Shown: positions 52,677-61,913, numbered from the stretch's first letter. The stretch: 64,000 nucleotides of DNA from Sphingomonas sp. (GCF_003248515.1 NZ_QFOB01000002.1:421773-485772); one strand, 5' to 3'. Numbers and translations: made by a program. The notes: generated by a model from the sequence alone, not told the origin.

Positions 52677-53490
52677 CGAAGCGGGCCGGTTGTCTCTGGC
52701 GGGTCGCGTCGCGATCGTGACGGGGGCCGCTGGCGGGATTGGCGGGGCTGCCGTGCGGCTGCTGCGCGCGCGGGGCGCACACGTGCTGGCGGCCGATATC
52801 GATATCGCCGGTTGCGCGGCCCTGTCGGATGATGGTGTCGCGCCGTTCGCCGTCGATCTCACCGATGAGGCATCGGTCGCGGCGATGATCGCCGGGGCCG
52901 TGCGGCGTTTCGGCCGGCTGGATATCCTGCACAACAATGCCGCCGATCAATCATCGGCCCAGTCGGCCGCCGATGGCGATATCCTCTCGACGGGCACGTC
53001 CGCCTGGGATCGGGCCTTCGCCGTCAATGTGCGCGGGGCGATGCTCGCCGCGCAAGCCGCCATCCCGCACATGCTGGCGGCCGGCGGCGGAGCGATCGTC
53101 AACATGGCATCCAATCGCGGCATGCAGGGCGGTCTTACAGGCATCGCCTACAGCGCCTCGAAGGCGGCGCTGATTCAGCTCACACGGTCGATCGCCGCCA
53201 GTCACGGCCCGTCCGGCATCCGCGCCAACACGGTTTCGCCGGGTTTGATCGTGACGGCGGGTGTGATCGACAAGGTGCCCCCGGTCTTCCGCAGTATCGT
53301 CGCGGAGGAGACGCTGGCTCCGGCGCTGGGCACGCCCGGGGATGTGGCGGAGATGGTCGCTTTCCTCGTCTCGGATGCGGCGCGCTACATCAACGGTGCC
53401 AATTTTGTGGTCGATGGCGGCACCGCTTCGCACATGCCGGGCCTTGCCGCGATGCGCGCGCTGGTTGCGGCGGGAGGGGGCCGGGAATGA
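52663..53490 (+). CDS. Short-chain dehydrogenase/reductase
   Basis: A 275-residue SDR with TGAAGGIGG, NNAA, Ser in NMASNRG and YSASK, so the catalytic set is complete. GTG start inside the end of the monooxygenase gene. A C-terminal tail (about 250-275) is unrecognised. It overlaps the next VOC gene by ATGA, so monooxygenase, SDR, VOC and pcaIJF form one unit. It may oxidise a ring diol or alcohol. Confidence 0.9.
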   Translation: MSPSDEAGRLSLAGRVAIVTGAAGGIGGAAVRLLRARGAHVLAADIDIAGCAALSDDGVAPFAVDLTDEASVAAMIAGAVRRFGRLDILHNNAADQSSAQSAADGDILSTGTSAWDRAFAVNVRGAMLAAQAAIPHMLAAGGGAIVNMASNRGMQGGLTGIAYSASKAALIQLTRSIAASHGPSGIRANTVSPGLIVTAGVIDKVPPVFRSIVAEETLAPALGTPGDVAEMVAFLVSDAARYINGANFVVDGGTASHMPGLAAMRALVAAGGGRE

Positions 53491-53924
53491 ATGAATTTTG
53501 GTTTCACCATGTCGGCGTCAGCGTGGCCGATATGGATGCGGCGCTGGGATGGTGGGAGGAGATGCTCGGCTTCACGCTGGAGCGACGTTACCGGCTGGAG
53601 GCGATCCCGTCCGAGATCGCGATCGTCCGCAATGGCGCGCTTCATGTGGAGCTGTTCCAAGTCCCCCGGCCCAGGGCCAAGTCGGCCGAACGGTCCGTGC
53701 CGGATGATGACGTGCAGACGCTTGGCAACAAGCATGTTGCATTTTCCGTGGCGGACGTCCGCGCCACGATCGAACGGTTGCGCGCCAAAGGCGCCGATAT
53801 CGTGTGGATCAAGGATCTGCCCAACGGCCGCGCCGCAGCCTTCATCAGGGACAATGAGGGCAATCTGATCGAATTCGTTCAATGGCCCAAGGTGGACGAT
53901 CCTGCGTCCCGCCTGCCGGAGTAG
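53487..53924 (+). CDS. Small VOC-family protein, glyoxalase/epimerase-like
   Basis: A 145-residue protein of the glyoxalase/bleomycin resistance fold (FHHVGVSVADMDAALGWW; KHVAFSVADVRATIERL; GNLIEFVQWP). His8 and Glu-containing segments could bind a metal as in methylmalonyl-CoA epimerase or glyoxalase I. It sits 4 nt before pcaI. Its reaction is not clear; isomerisation or epimerisation of a ring-cleavage or CoA intermediate is possible. Confidence 0.8.
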   Translation: MNEFWFHHVGVSVADMDAALGWWEEMLGFTLERRYRLEAIPSEIAIVRNGALHVELFQVPRPRAKSAERSVPDDDVQTLGNKHVAFSVADVRATIERLRAKGADIVWIKDLPNGRAAAFIRDNEGNLIEFVQWPKVDDPASRLPE

Positions 53925-53928
53925 GATA

Positions 53929-54609
53929 ATGATCGACAAGATATGGATCGCTCCGGGCGATGCAGTCGCGGATATCGGCGAGGGCGCATCGGTGATGATC
54001 GGCGGTTTCGGCACGGCGGGTATGCCGGACGAACTGATCGATGCTCTGATCGCGCGCGGCGTTGGAGATCTCACGATCATCAACAACAATGCCGGCAATG
54101 GTGAGGCCGGCGTCGCCGCGCTCATCAAGGCGGGACGGGTGCGCAAGATCATCTGCTCCTTCCCGCGCCAGACGGATTCGCACCATTTCGATGCGGCCTA
54201 TCGCGCGGGGGAGATCGAGCTGGAACTGGTGCCGCAAGGCAATCTGGCGGCGCGCATCCAGGCGGCGGGGGCGGGGCTGGGCGCGATCTTCACGCCCACC
54301 GGCTATGGCACGATCCTCGCCGAAGGGAAGGAAACCCGTGAGATAAACGGGCGGCATTATGTGCTCGAATATCCGATCCACGCCGATTTCGCGCTGATCA
54401 AGGCGCACAGGGGCGATCGCTGGGGCAACCTCGTCTATCGCAAGACGGCGCGCAATTTCGGCCCGATCATGGCGATGGCCGCGAAGACAACGATCGCGCA
54501 GGTCTCCGATGTCGTTCCGCTTGGCGGTCTCGATCCTGAAGTCGTCGTGACGCCGGGCATCTTCGTCCAGCGCGTCGTGCCGCTTTCACCGATCCGCGCC
54601 GCCTCCTGA
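53929..54609 (+). CDS. pcaI: 3-oxoadipate CoA-transferase subunit A (succinyl-CoA:3-ketoacid type)
   Basis: A 226-residue CoA-transferase alpha subunit. The MIGGFGTAGMP loop, NNAGNGE and TPTGYGT-x-LAEGKETREI stretch match PcaI/ScoA. It forms a heterodimer with the next gene product and moves CoA from succinyl-CoA to 3-oxoadipate (or acetoacetate). The pcaF thiolase directly downstream favours the 3-oxoadipate reading. Confidence 0.9.
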   Translation: MIDKIWIAPGDAVADIGEGASVMIGGFGTAGMPDELIDALIARGVGDLTIINNNAGNGEAGVAALIKAGRVRKIICSFPRQTDSHHFDAAYRAGEIELELVPQGNLAARIQAAGAGLGAIFTPTGYGTILAEGKETREINGRHYVLEYPIHADFALIKAHRGDRWGNLVYRKTARNFGPIMAMAAKTTIAQVSDVVPLGGLDPEVVVTPGIFVQRVVPLSPIRAAS

Positions 54610-54622
54610 TCTGGAGCATCAG

Positions 54623-55258
54623 ATGAACCGCCTGTCCCGTGACCAGATGGCCGCCCGCGTCGCCCTCGACATTCCCGAGGGCGCCTATGTGAACCTGGGC
54701 ATCGGCCTGCCCACCAAGGTTGCCAATTATCTGCCGATCGATCGTGAAATCTTCCTGCAGAGCGAGAATGGCCTGCTGGGCATGGGCCCCGCGCCGGCGC
54801 CGGGCGAGGAGGATTGGGAATTGATCAATGCCGGAAAGCAGGCGGTGACGCTGCTGACCGGCGGCTGCTTTTTCCATCATGCCGATAGCTTCGCGATGAT
54901 GCGCGGCGGTCATATCGATATCTGCGTGCTCGGCGCATTCCAGGTTTCTACGCGGGGCGATATCGCCAACTGGCATACGGGCGAAGCGGGCGCGATCCCG
55001 GCGGTGGGCGGCGCGATGGATCTCGCGATCGGCGCCCGACAGACCTTCGTGATGATGGAATTGTCGACCAGGCAGGGTGAGAGCAAGCTGGTGGAGAATT
55101 GCTCCTACCCGCTGACGGGGCTGGGCTGCGTCTCGCGGCTCTACACCGATATTGCCGTGTTCGATCTGGGGCCGGCCGGCGCACGCATCGTGGAAATGGT
55201 GGACGGTCTCGGCACGGATGAATTGCGCGCGCTGACCGGCGTTCCCCTGACCGGCTGA
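54623..55258 (+). CDS. pcaJ: 3-oxoadipate CoA-transferase subunit B
   Basis: A 211-residue CoA-transferase beta subunit carrying the catalytic Glu48 in SENGLLGMGP. Its start is 13 nt after the pcaI stop. It completes the transferase and completes the bottom of a beta-ketoadipate-like pathway together with pcaF. Confidence 0.9.
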   Translation: MNRLSRDQMAARVALDIPEGAYVNLGIGLPTKVANYLPIDREIFLQSENGLLGMGPAPAPGEEDWELINAGKQAVTLLTGGCFFHHADSFAMMRGGHIDICVLGAFQVSTRGDIANWHTGEAGAIPAVGGAMDLAIGARQTFVMMELSTRQGESKLVENCSYPLTGLGCVSRLYTDIAVFDLGPAGARIVEMVDGLGTDELRALTGVPLTG

Positions 55259-55269
55259 GGAGTATCAGG

Positions 55270-56478
55270 ATGACCGAGGCTTTCCTCTGCGATGCCATCC
55301 GCACGCCCGTCGGCCGTTATGGCGGGGGACTGGCGAAGATCCGCGCCGATGATCTGGGTGCACTGCCGATGAAAGCGCTGCTCTCGCGCAATCCGGAGCT
55401 CGATCCCGCAGCGATTGAGGAGGTCTTCTATGGCTGTGCCAATCAGTCGGGCGAGGATAATCGCAACGTCGCACGCATGAGCCTGCTGCTCGCGGGGCTG
55501 CCGTTCGGCGTTCCCGGCGTGACGATCAACCGGCTGTGCGCTTCCGGGCTCGAGGCAGTCGGCGCGGCGGCGCGGGCCATCCGGGGCGGGGAGATGGCGC
55601 TCGCCATCGCCGGCGGCGTGGAGAGCATGACGCGCGCGCCCTTCGTGCTGGGTAAGGCGGAGAGCGCCTTCGGTCGCGCCCAGAAGCTGGAAGATACGAC
55701 GATGGGCTGGCGCTTCGTCAATCCCGCGCTCGACGTGCTTTACGGAACCGAGACGATGCCGCGCACCGGCGAGAATGTCGCCGAAGCCTATCGGATCAGC
55801 CGTGCCGATCAGGACGCTTTCGCGCTCCGCAGCCAGCAGCGCGCCGCGCGGGCGCAGGCAGGCGGCTTCTTCGCCGACGAGATCATTCCCGTTGCCGTGC
55901 CCGGGCGGAAGAAGGGCGAAGTGATCGAGGTTTCGCGTGACGAGCATCCGCGCGCCGACACGACCATCGAGGTGCTGCAGAAGCTGAAGCCGCTATTCGG
56001 CCCGGAAGGCAGCGTTACCGCCGGTAACGCATCGGGCATCAACGATGGCGCCGCCGCGCTGCTCGTCGCCAGCGAATCCGCCGCCAGGCGACATGGGCTC
56101 ACGCCGCGCGCCCGGATCCTCGGCATGGCTTCGGCGGGCGTGGAGCCGCGCGTCATGGGAATCGGCCCGCTGCCAGCGATGGAAAAGCTGCTGGGCCGGC
56201 TCAGCCTCGCGATGGCCGATTTCGATGCCATTGAATTGAACGAAGCCTTCGCGAGCCAATCCCTCGCCGTGATGCGCAGCCTGGGGCTTCCCGATGACGC
56301 GCCGCACGTCAACGCGAATGGCGGCGCGATCGCGCTCGGCCATCCACTCGGCATGTCGGGCGCGCGTCTCGCCATGACGCTGGTCCATCAACTGGAGGCA
56401 AGCGGGGGACGGCGGGGTATGGCCACATTGTGTGTTGGTGTGGGCATGGGCCTTGCGCTCGCGATCGAGCGAGTCTGA
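55270..56478 (+). CDS. pcaF: 3-oxoadipyl-CoA thiolase
   Basis: A 402-residue thiolase with catalytic Cys90 (NRLCASGLEA), His358 (GHPLGMSGAR) and Cys388 (LCVGVGMG). It cleaves 3-oxoadipyl-CoA to succinyl-CoA and acetyl-CoA. It ends the plus-strand catabolic operon. The pcaGHBCDL genes usually found with it are not in the window, so the 3-oxoadipate-like acid must come from another route. Confidence 0.92.
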   Translation: MTEAFLCDAIRTPVGRYGGGLAKIRADDLGALPMKALLSRNPELDPAAIEEVFYGCANQSGEDNRNVARMSLLLAGLPFGVPGVTINRLCASGLEAVGAAARAIRGGEMALAIAGGVESMTRAPFVLGKAESAFGRAQKLEDTTMGWRFVNPALDVLYGTETMPRTGENVAEAYRISRADQDAFALRSQQRAARAQAGGFFADEIIPVAVPGRKKGEVIEVSRDEHPRADTTIEVLQKLKPLFGPEGSVTAGNASGINDGAAALLVASESAARRHGLTPRARILGMASAGVEPRVMGIGPLPAMEKLLGRLSLAMADFDAIELNEAFASQSLAVMRSLGLPDDAPHVNANGGAIALGHPLGMSGARLAMTLVHQLEASGGRRGMATLCVGVGMGLALAIERV

Positions 56479-56786
56479 TCCTTCCGGCTTGCTCGCAGCT
56501 GAAACCTGTCCCTCACGCGCTGGCCGTCGCCTGATAGCTCGACCCACACTGATCCACGGTAGCGGGTGCCGGCGGTGCTCACCCATGTGGATTGCGGCCT
56601 CGGTTGTTTGCCGTCCCGTTATTTTTTCATCCATCTCAGGCGAAGGTTTTCCGGTCCTTTGATGTCTACGGGCAACGGGCGGGCCGGCGTGGACAAATTC
56701 GAGCCAGAAGGTGATTTCACCTGCATGGAAATCGCTCTGGTTTGACCGCGTAGCTGAGCGTCGTCTTGGCTGCGGGTGATCTAAGT
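56479..56786. other. Intergenic region between pcaF and iorB with a small palindrome
   Basis: A 308-nt gap between convergent genes and at a visible change in base composition. It contains the perfect palindromic motif AGGTGA-TT-TCACCT (56709-56722) and a poly-T run (about 56621-56628). No gene is supported. It may hold the transcription end of both operons and could be the left edge of the lower-GC region. Confidence 0.5.
56709..56722. repeat. Short palindrome AGGTGATTTCACCT
   Basis: A 6-bp inverted repeat with a 2-nt spacer in the gap between pcaF and iorB. The symmetry would suit a dimeric repressor, but no divergent promoter lies here, so it may also be chance. Confidence 0.4.
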
Positions 56787-58301
56787 TCACGCGGCAGCGC
56801 TATCTCCTTGGATCGCCCTGCGTAGGCAATCACCGGTATCGTCCGCCAGAGCTGCCAGACGCAGTCGCCTTACGGTCCCCGCTGCTTCGGGGCGACCGAT
56901 GTGCGTTCTGGCAACGGCCAAGATCATCAGATGGTGGGACAGGCCACGTTCGAAGGTATCGCCGTAGCCCTTCAGGAGCACCTGGCATTCGGCGATTTCA
57001 CAGGCAAGCGCTGAATCTACGGCAGCTGCCTCCCGGATAAGCGCCAGCCAGTCGTTGATACGATCTTGCTCTTCCGCATATCGCGCCGTCGAAGAGCGAA
57101 GCCTTCGAAGTGCAGAGATCAGACGGAGGGCAAGATACCAACGCAGGCCTGTCGATACTACGTGCCGGCCCTTGGCAAAACGTGGCTCTAGCCAGCGTCG
57201 CAGCCAAACGCTGCGGAGGATCAGGGCGCCTAAACCGAAAGGTATCGTTTCGCACACCTCGCGAAGTCGGGGGTGCATATATTCCGTCACGGTCATCACC
57301 TGTGTCGTGCCCAGTTCGACTTCCCGGGTGATGCGGGCTCGCCGGCTCGCCCGAACCTTGAGATCAGCTACGCGGATCGTGTCCTCATAGGCCATCCAGG
57401 CCGCCAGATGACGCGCGGTCAGGGCCGTAAGCCGGAATATATCGGCTCCGGCATCTACTGCCGTTATCGTGTCGAGGCGATCAAGATAGAAAGCGGCATA
57501 TCCGGCATCCTGATAGTCCATCAGTCTGCGCACGCCTTCGAGCGCAAACCGGTGCGATGAGGGCGGCAGATTACCGAGGATCCGGGCTTTGAAATGCTGG
57601 CCAGCGGGCGTCGTCGGTTCCGGCGGCGCATCTGCGGGTGCTTGGGCTTCTGGCTCGTGTCTCGTTCCTGCCTGGCCGGCGGCGAACCCCCTGAGATTGG
57701 GAGCAACGGCCTTGCCACCAGCGCGGATCGCCTCCTCGAAGGCCTCGGTCGGAAAAGGCAGCGCGCCGCTGCTCGCAAGAGCGCCGAACATCACCGAACT
57801 GATGATGCTGCCGGCCTCGGCGGCCGCCGCCTCCATGTCGAATCCGATGAACCGTGCAGAGCGTCGCCCCGCCGCATCGAGGATGCGCCGGCTGGAGCCG
57901 ATCCCGTCGCCAAGCGCTGCCTTTTCCGAGATTGCATAGATGCGATGCGTCGAGCCTATCAGTGTCGTCCGATCCTGTGAGACGAAGCCACGCAGGATCG
58001 CGCGGCCGGCTTCCATCAATTCCGATGCGATGACGATGTCGACATCACCTAGCACGGGCATCATCGCCATCACGGGCGCGGGATGGTTGGCACCGGTTGA
58101 GGCACTGCGCACCATCTCGATATAATAGACGGTCGATCCGGTCCTCTGCGCGACGCCCGGCACAGACGTTCCCTGGGCGACGAAGCCATTGCGGTCGGCG
58201 AGATCGAGTATCCAGTCGGCCAGCACGCCGCCACCCTGGCCCCCAAGGGCGAGAATGGCGATCGTGATCCGGTCGCGACGCTGCGGTATGAGCAGGTCCA
58301 T
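56787..58301 (-). CDS. iorB: Indolepyruvate:ferredoxin oxidoreductase subunit beta (with long C-terminal domain)
   Basis: A 504-residue protein. The N-terminal 200 residues are the gamma-type 2-oxoacid oxidoreductase domain (ALGGQGGGVLADWIL), and the rest matches the C-terminal extension (DUF6537-like) found in the large fused bacterial indolepyruvate oxidoreductases. It works with IorA to convert an arylpyruvate to the aryl-acetyl-CoA with reduction of ferredoxin. Its ATG follows the iorA stop without a gap. Lower GC than the upstream catabolic region. Confidence 0.87.
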   Translation of the reverse strand: MDLLIPQRRDRITIAILALGGQGGGVLADWILDLADRNGFVAQGTSVPGVAQRTGSTVYYIEMVRSASTGANHPAPVMAMMPVLGDVDIVIASELMEAGRAILRGFVSQDRTTLIGSTHRIYAISEKAALGDGIGSSRRILDAAGRRSARFIGFDMEAAAAEAGSIISSVMFGALASSGALPFPTEAFEEAIRAGGKAVAPNLRGFAAGQAGTRHEPEAQAPADAPPEPTTPAGQHFKARILGNLPPSSHRFALEGVRRLMDYQDAGYAAFYLDRLDTITAVDAGADIFRLTALTARHLAAWMAYEDTIRVADLKVRASRRARITREVELGTTQVMTVTEYMHPRLREVCETIPFGLGALILRSVWLRRWLEPRFAKGRHVVSTGLRWYLALRLISALRRLRSSTARYAEEQDRINDWLALIREAAAVDSALACEIAECQVLLKGYGDTFERGLSHHLMILAVARTHIGRPEAAGTVRRLRLAALADDTGDCLRRAIQGDSAAA

Positions 58302-60443
58302 TCAAAAAGCCCGCGCGGAAATGGAGCGGTCGTGGCGCCGCTGAAACCACCCGATCACGCGCATCGAAAGCAGATTGCGTGCCCGTTCGAGCCGCGTGGG
58401 ATTCGTAACGATCCGGGCCTTGTAAAAGGACGGGCAAAGGATCGCGGCATGGGCAACCTCGCCGCAATTGCCGCAACCGACGCAGCTATTATCGATATGT
58501 GTCACCGGATGGTCGCGCAAGGGATCGGGATTGGGCCTGACGCTGAGTGATGGGCAGCCCGAAAGCCTGATGCAGGCATGGTCGCCAGTGCAAGTGTCGG
58601 GATCGACGCCGAACCGTTCGCGCTCCACCCGCTTTCCCTCCCGTGCGGCCTTGGCCATCATCGGCTTTACCCGGCGCTGCTTGTTCAGCATGCACTCCGA
58701 TTGGGCGACGATCAGCTTGGGGCCCTTTTCCGGCGTGGTCAGGGCGTCTTTGAGCGTATCGCGCATCATGGCGACGTCATAAGTATGTGTGAGTGTTCGT
58801 GCCCAAGTGATGCCAAGCCCGCGAGCGGCCTTCTCGATGGGATTGTTGGTCTTGCGCGTGGGGTTCTGCGCCTTGGATGACAGGAGATCCTGGCCGCCCG
58901 TGGCGGCTGAATAGCCATTGTCGACAATGATCGTAACGTTGTCGTCCTGATTGAACACCGCATTGCCGATGCCGGAGGTAAGGCCGTTATGCCAGAAGCC
59001 CCCGTCACCCATCATCGCCACCGCACGTTTCGCGCCAGCCCCCTCGCTCGGCTTGAAGGCCGAAGCGGCCGCAGTGCCCAAACCATAGCCCATCGTGGTA
59101 TTGCCGATGTGGAACGGTGGCAGGATCGAGAAGAGATGGCAGCCTATGTCGGCCGAGACATGCAACTCGCCGAGCTCTCGTTGAACGAGCTTCATAGCCG
59201 AGAATATCGGGCGTTCGGGGCAACCCGTACAGAATCCCGCCGGACGGGGTGGGACCGCCTCCGCTAAATGACGTTCGGGAGGCACCGGCGCCAAGAGCCT
59301 GCGCAAGGCTCGCTCCGGGACCCAGGTTTCCATAAAGGCGATCACGCCTTCCCGTAGCACCTGGCCCGAATATTCGCCTGCGCGCGGCAGGATGTCCTTG
59401 CCCACGATGCGCGTGTTCAGGTCGGCGCGGCGCAGAAGCGTATTCAGTTCATGCTCGATGAATTCAGGCTGGCCTTCCTCGATGATGAGCACGGCCTTCT
59501 TGCCCGTGCAGAATCGGGTGATCTCCTCCGGGATCAGCGGATAGGTGACGTTGAGACAATAGATTGGTACAAGCGATGCACCATAAGCATCCGACAGTCC
59601 GGCCAATTCCAGCGCGCGGTTCAGCGTGTTGTACAGTCCGCCCTGGACGATGATTCCGATCTCGTCCTGCTCGGGGCCGAACCATTCGTTGAGACGTCTT
59701 TCGGCGATGAAACGCACGGCGGCGGGCCATCTCTTCTGGATCTTCTCATGTTCATGGAGGAAATTGGCCGGCGGCAGCACGATCCGATCGATATCCCGGC
59801 GTGGACTGGCTGCAGCCTCGCCCACAGTCATCGCCGGCCGCCGATTGTCTCGCGCCACAAAGCTACCGGTGACATGGCAGGCGCGGACCCGCAGTTCGAT
59901 CATCACTGGCGTGTTCGATGCCTCAGACAATTCGAAGCCCATTTCGACCGTATCGACAATGCTGGTCAGATTGGGTCTGGGGTCCAGCAACCATATCTGA
60001 GATTTCATAGCAAAAGCGTGCGTTCGCTCCTGCATGATCGATGAGCCTTCACCATAATCTTCGCCCACGATGATGAGCGCACCGCCGGTAACGCCGCCGC
60101 TGGCAATGTTAGATAGGGCGTCGGACGCAACGTTGGTCCCTACAACCGATTTCCACGCTACGGCGCCTCGTAGCGGGTAATTGACCGACGCAGCCAGCAT
60201 TGCGGCTGCGGAGGCCTCGCTGGCATTGGATTCGAAGTGAACGCCAAGCTCTCGCAGCAATGGGTCAGCATCGGCGAAGACGTCCATCAAATGACTGATC
60301 GGTGAGCCCTGGTAGCCGCCGACATAGGCAACGCCTGCTTGGAGGAGCGCTTTGGTCACGGCGAGGATGCCTTCGCCTTCGAATGTCTCGCCGTCGCTAA
60401 GGTGGAGCTTTTTGACTTCTCTCTTGAAGGAACGTTCGGCCAT
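58302..60443 (-). CDS. iorA: Indolepyruvate:ferredoxin oxidoreductase subunit alpha
   Basis: A 713-residue thiamine-diphosphate enzyme subunit. It shows the pyrimidine-binding domain (GYQGSPISHL), a central beta domain, and the TPP motif with Asp480 (GDGGFWHN ... NGYSAATGG), then a ferredoxin-like tail with Cys clusters (C-T-G-D-H-A-C and C-V-G-C-G-N-C). The start at ATG 60443 comes 4 nt after the cyclase stop; the open frame runs back to 60644 but gives an unlikely N terminus. It decarboxylates an arylpyruvate to the acyl-CoA. Confidence 0.9.
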   Translation of the reverse strand: MAERSFKREVKKLHLSDGETFEGEGILAVTKALLQAGVAYVGGYQGSPISHLMDVFADADPLLRELGVHFESNASEASAAAMLAASVNYPLRGAVAWKSVVGTNVASDALSNIASGGVTGGALIIVGEDYGEGSSIMQERTHAFAMKSQIWLLDPRPNLTSIVDTVEMGFELSEASNTPVMIELRVRACHVTGSFVARDNRRPAMTVGEAAASPRRDIDRIVLPPANFLHEHEKIQKRWPAAVRFIAERRLNEWFGPEQDEIGIIVQGGLYNTLNRALELAGLSDAYGASLVPIYCLNVTYPLIPEEITRFCTGKKAVLIIEEGQPEFIEHELNTLLRRADLNTRIVGKDILPRAGEYSGQVLREGVIAFMETWVPERALRRLLAPVPPERHLAEAVPPRPAGFCTGCPERPIFSAMKLVQRELGELHVSADIGCHLFSILPPFHIGNTTMGYGLGTAAASAFKPSEGAGAKRAVAMMGDGGFWHNGLTSGIGNAVFNQDDNVTIIVDNGYSAATGGQDLLSSKAQNPTRKTNNPIEKAARGLGITWARTLTHTYDVAMMRDTLKDALTTPEKGPKLIVAQSECMLNKQRRVKPMMAKAAREGKRVERERFGVDPDTCTGDHACIRLSGCPSLSVRPNPDPLRDHPVTHIDNSCVGCGNCGEVAHAAILCPSFYKARIVTNPTRLERARNLLSMRVIGWFQRRHDRSISARAF

Positions 60444-60447
60444 TTGA

Positions 60448-61227
60448 TCAGGCCGCGACGAGTGCGAGGACGCGCAGGGGGCTGCCCGATCCGCCCTCGA
60501 TCTTAAGCGGTGCCGAGACGATGACGGATCCGGTCGGGGGCAGAAGATCGAGATTGACGAGGCATTGCAGACCGAAGCGCCCGGCGCCGTGGAACAATGC
60601 GTGGGCCGGATACATGGGATCGAGAAGGTGCGCCTGACCTGCATCCGTGCCGATCGTCTCTACGCCGAAGCCATGGGCATCGCGTTCCTCCACGAGGAAG
60701 CGGACCGCCTGGGCGGAAGGACCTGGCGTGTGTGCGCCGTCCACGCGGCGGTTCGTATAAGCTTCGGGATTGCGCTTCGACCAATCGGTTCGAAGCAGGA
60801 TCCAACTGCGCGGCGGGATCCGTCCATGCGCTGCTTCCCAGGTTTCAATGTCCGCGACGGAGAGCAGATAATCGGGGTCGTCCGTCGCTTTTGCAGAGAT
60901 ATCGATAACGATGGCACCGGCGATGAAATCCTTCGGCGCGATTGCATCGACGGAGTTGTTGGGCAGGTCTCTGCCTGTAATCCAGTGTATCGGCGCGTCG
61001 AAATGTGTCCCAGTATGTTCGCCGACCGTGAAATTGTTCCAGTACCAGGCGACACCGCGCTCGTCGTAGCGGGAAATTTCCTGGCGTTGGAAAGGCGCCG
61101 TCTGACCGAACGGCTCTGGTAGGACCAAGAGCGGTGTTTCTTCCGAGAGGGTCTGAGTAAGATCTATTGCGCGGATCGCTCCGCTCGAAATGGCTTCGGC
61201 GAATTCGGTGAGCATGGCGAGTGACAT
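60448..61227 (-). CDS. Cyclase-family hydrolase (kynurenine formamidase/isatin hydrolase type)
   Basis: A 259-residue Mn/Zn-dependent hydrolase with the family motif H-T-G-T-H-F-D-A-P-I-H-W. Members hydrolyse N-formylkynurenine or isatin, or similar cyclic amides. It is the first gene of the operon with iorA and iorB and divergent from a MarR gene. This fits a route from tryptophan or indole compounds to anthranilate, for which a CoA-linked monooxygenase is encoded nearby. Confidence 0.88.
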   Translation of the reverse strand: MSLAMLTEFAEAISSGAIRAIDLTQTLSEETPLLVLPEPFGQTAPFQRQEISRYDERGVAWYWNNFTVGEHTGTHFDAPIHWITGRDLPNNSVDAIAPKDFIAGAIVIDISAKATDDPDYLLSVADIETWEAAHGRIPPRSWILLRTDWSKRNPEAYTNRRVDGAHTPGPSAQAVRFLVEERDAHGFGVETIGTDAGQAHLLDPMYPAHALFHGAGRFGLQCLVNLDLLPPTGSVIVSAPLKIEGGSGSPLRVLALVAA

Positions 61228-61358
61228 TGACGGGGCTCCGCGATCGACTGGCGATATAGGCAGAGTGTCACAAAAACGTGCAAATGCAAGTAAATTCGGA
61301 AGGGCGTTGCGATGACGGCATGCCGCGGATAAGCCGCCGCCGGAGGAGATGGGGCGTA

Positions 61359-61820
61359 GTGGACAACCGTATTCTAGGTGATCCGGGCAGGCCTTCTTTC
61401 CAAGTGGATCGCTATCCGTTTTACCTGCTCAACCGCTTGGTCAGTCGCTACAACGGGATCATCGAGCCCAAGCTTCGCGAGATCGGGATCGATATTCCTT
61501 ACTGGCGCGTGTTGATGGTGCTGGGAGAGCGTGCGCCGCGCGGAATCCGCGAGATCGCTGATGCGGCCGTGATCCCTCTTTCGACGATGACGCGGATCGT
61601 GCAGCGGATGGCGGCGGCCGATTTTGTGAGCGTTCAGGTGAGCGACGCGGACGCACGCGTGACGACGGTTTCGCTCTTGCCGCTTGGTAAGGCGAAGCTC
61701 GCCGAGGCGCGTGTCGTCACCGCGCCGATCTATGCCAAGGTGATCGAAGACTTCTCCGCTGAGGATTTTGATCTGCTGTTGAAGCTGTTCGACCGGCTCT
61801 ACGCCAACCTGACCGCCTGA
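61359..61820 (+). CDS. MarR-family regulator
   Basis: A 153-residue winged helix-turn-helix protein (RYPFYLLNRLVSRYN, IREIADAAVIPLSTMTRIVQRM, DARVTTVSLLPLGKA). The start was chosen at a GTG with GGAGGAG 10 nt upstream; a longer frame from 61278 adds an odd Arg-rich stretch. It is divergent from the cyclase-iorAB operon and precedes a flavin monooxygenase gene, so it probably represses one or both, relieved by an aromatic acid or its CoA ester. Confidence 0.9.
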   Translation: MDNRILGDPGRPSFQVDRYPFYLLNRLVSRYNGIIEPKLREIGIDIPYWRVLMVLGERAPRGIREIADAAVIPLSTMTRIVQRMAAADFVSVQVSDADARVTTVSLLPLGKAKLAEARVVTAPIYAKVIEDFSAEDFDLLLKLFDRLYANLTA

Positions 61821-61852
61821 CCGCCTGACCGCCTGACCGCCTGACCGCCTGA
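61808..61852. repeat. 8-bp tandem repeat over the marR stop codon
   Basis: CCTGACCG occurs five times in a row (61808-61847) and is followed by a partial copy, starting inside the last codons of the MarR gene and continuing past its stop. The unit is not a multiple of three and contains TGA, so copy-number changes would slightly alter the C terminus only. Confidence 0.9.
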
Positions 61853-61873
61853 GCACCCTCGGCTTGTGCTTAT

Positions 61874-61895
61874 CGATATATCGTTTAAGCTTAAA
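61874..61895. promoter_or_regulatory. Two adjacent palindromes upstream of the monooxygenase gene
   Basis: CGATATATCG (61874-61883) and TTTAAGCTTAAA (61884-61895) are perfect palindromes side by side, 18 nt before the ATG of the fused monooxygenase gene and next to its ribosome site. Such AT-rich palindromes are typical MarR sites and probably overlap the promoter. Confidence 0.65.
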
Positions 61896-61913
61896 ATAAA
61901 TGGAGGGTCAAAG

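Noticed and set aside
51519..52937. A 472-codon open frame on the minus strand
   Set aside because: Antisense to the flavin monooxygenase and SDR genes; Arg/Ala/Pro-rich shadow.
56640..56745. Short open stretch with FEPEGDFTCMEIALV at its end as a possible transposase or gene remnant
   Set aside because: It is too short, has no ribosome site and I could not match it to a family; kept only as intergenic DNA with a palindrome.
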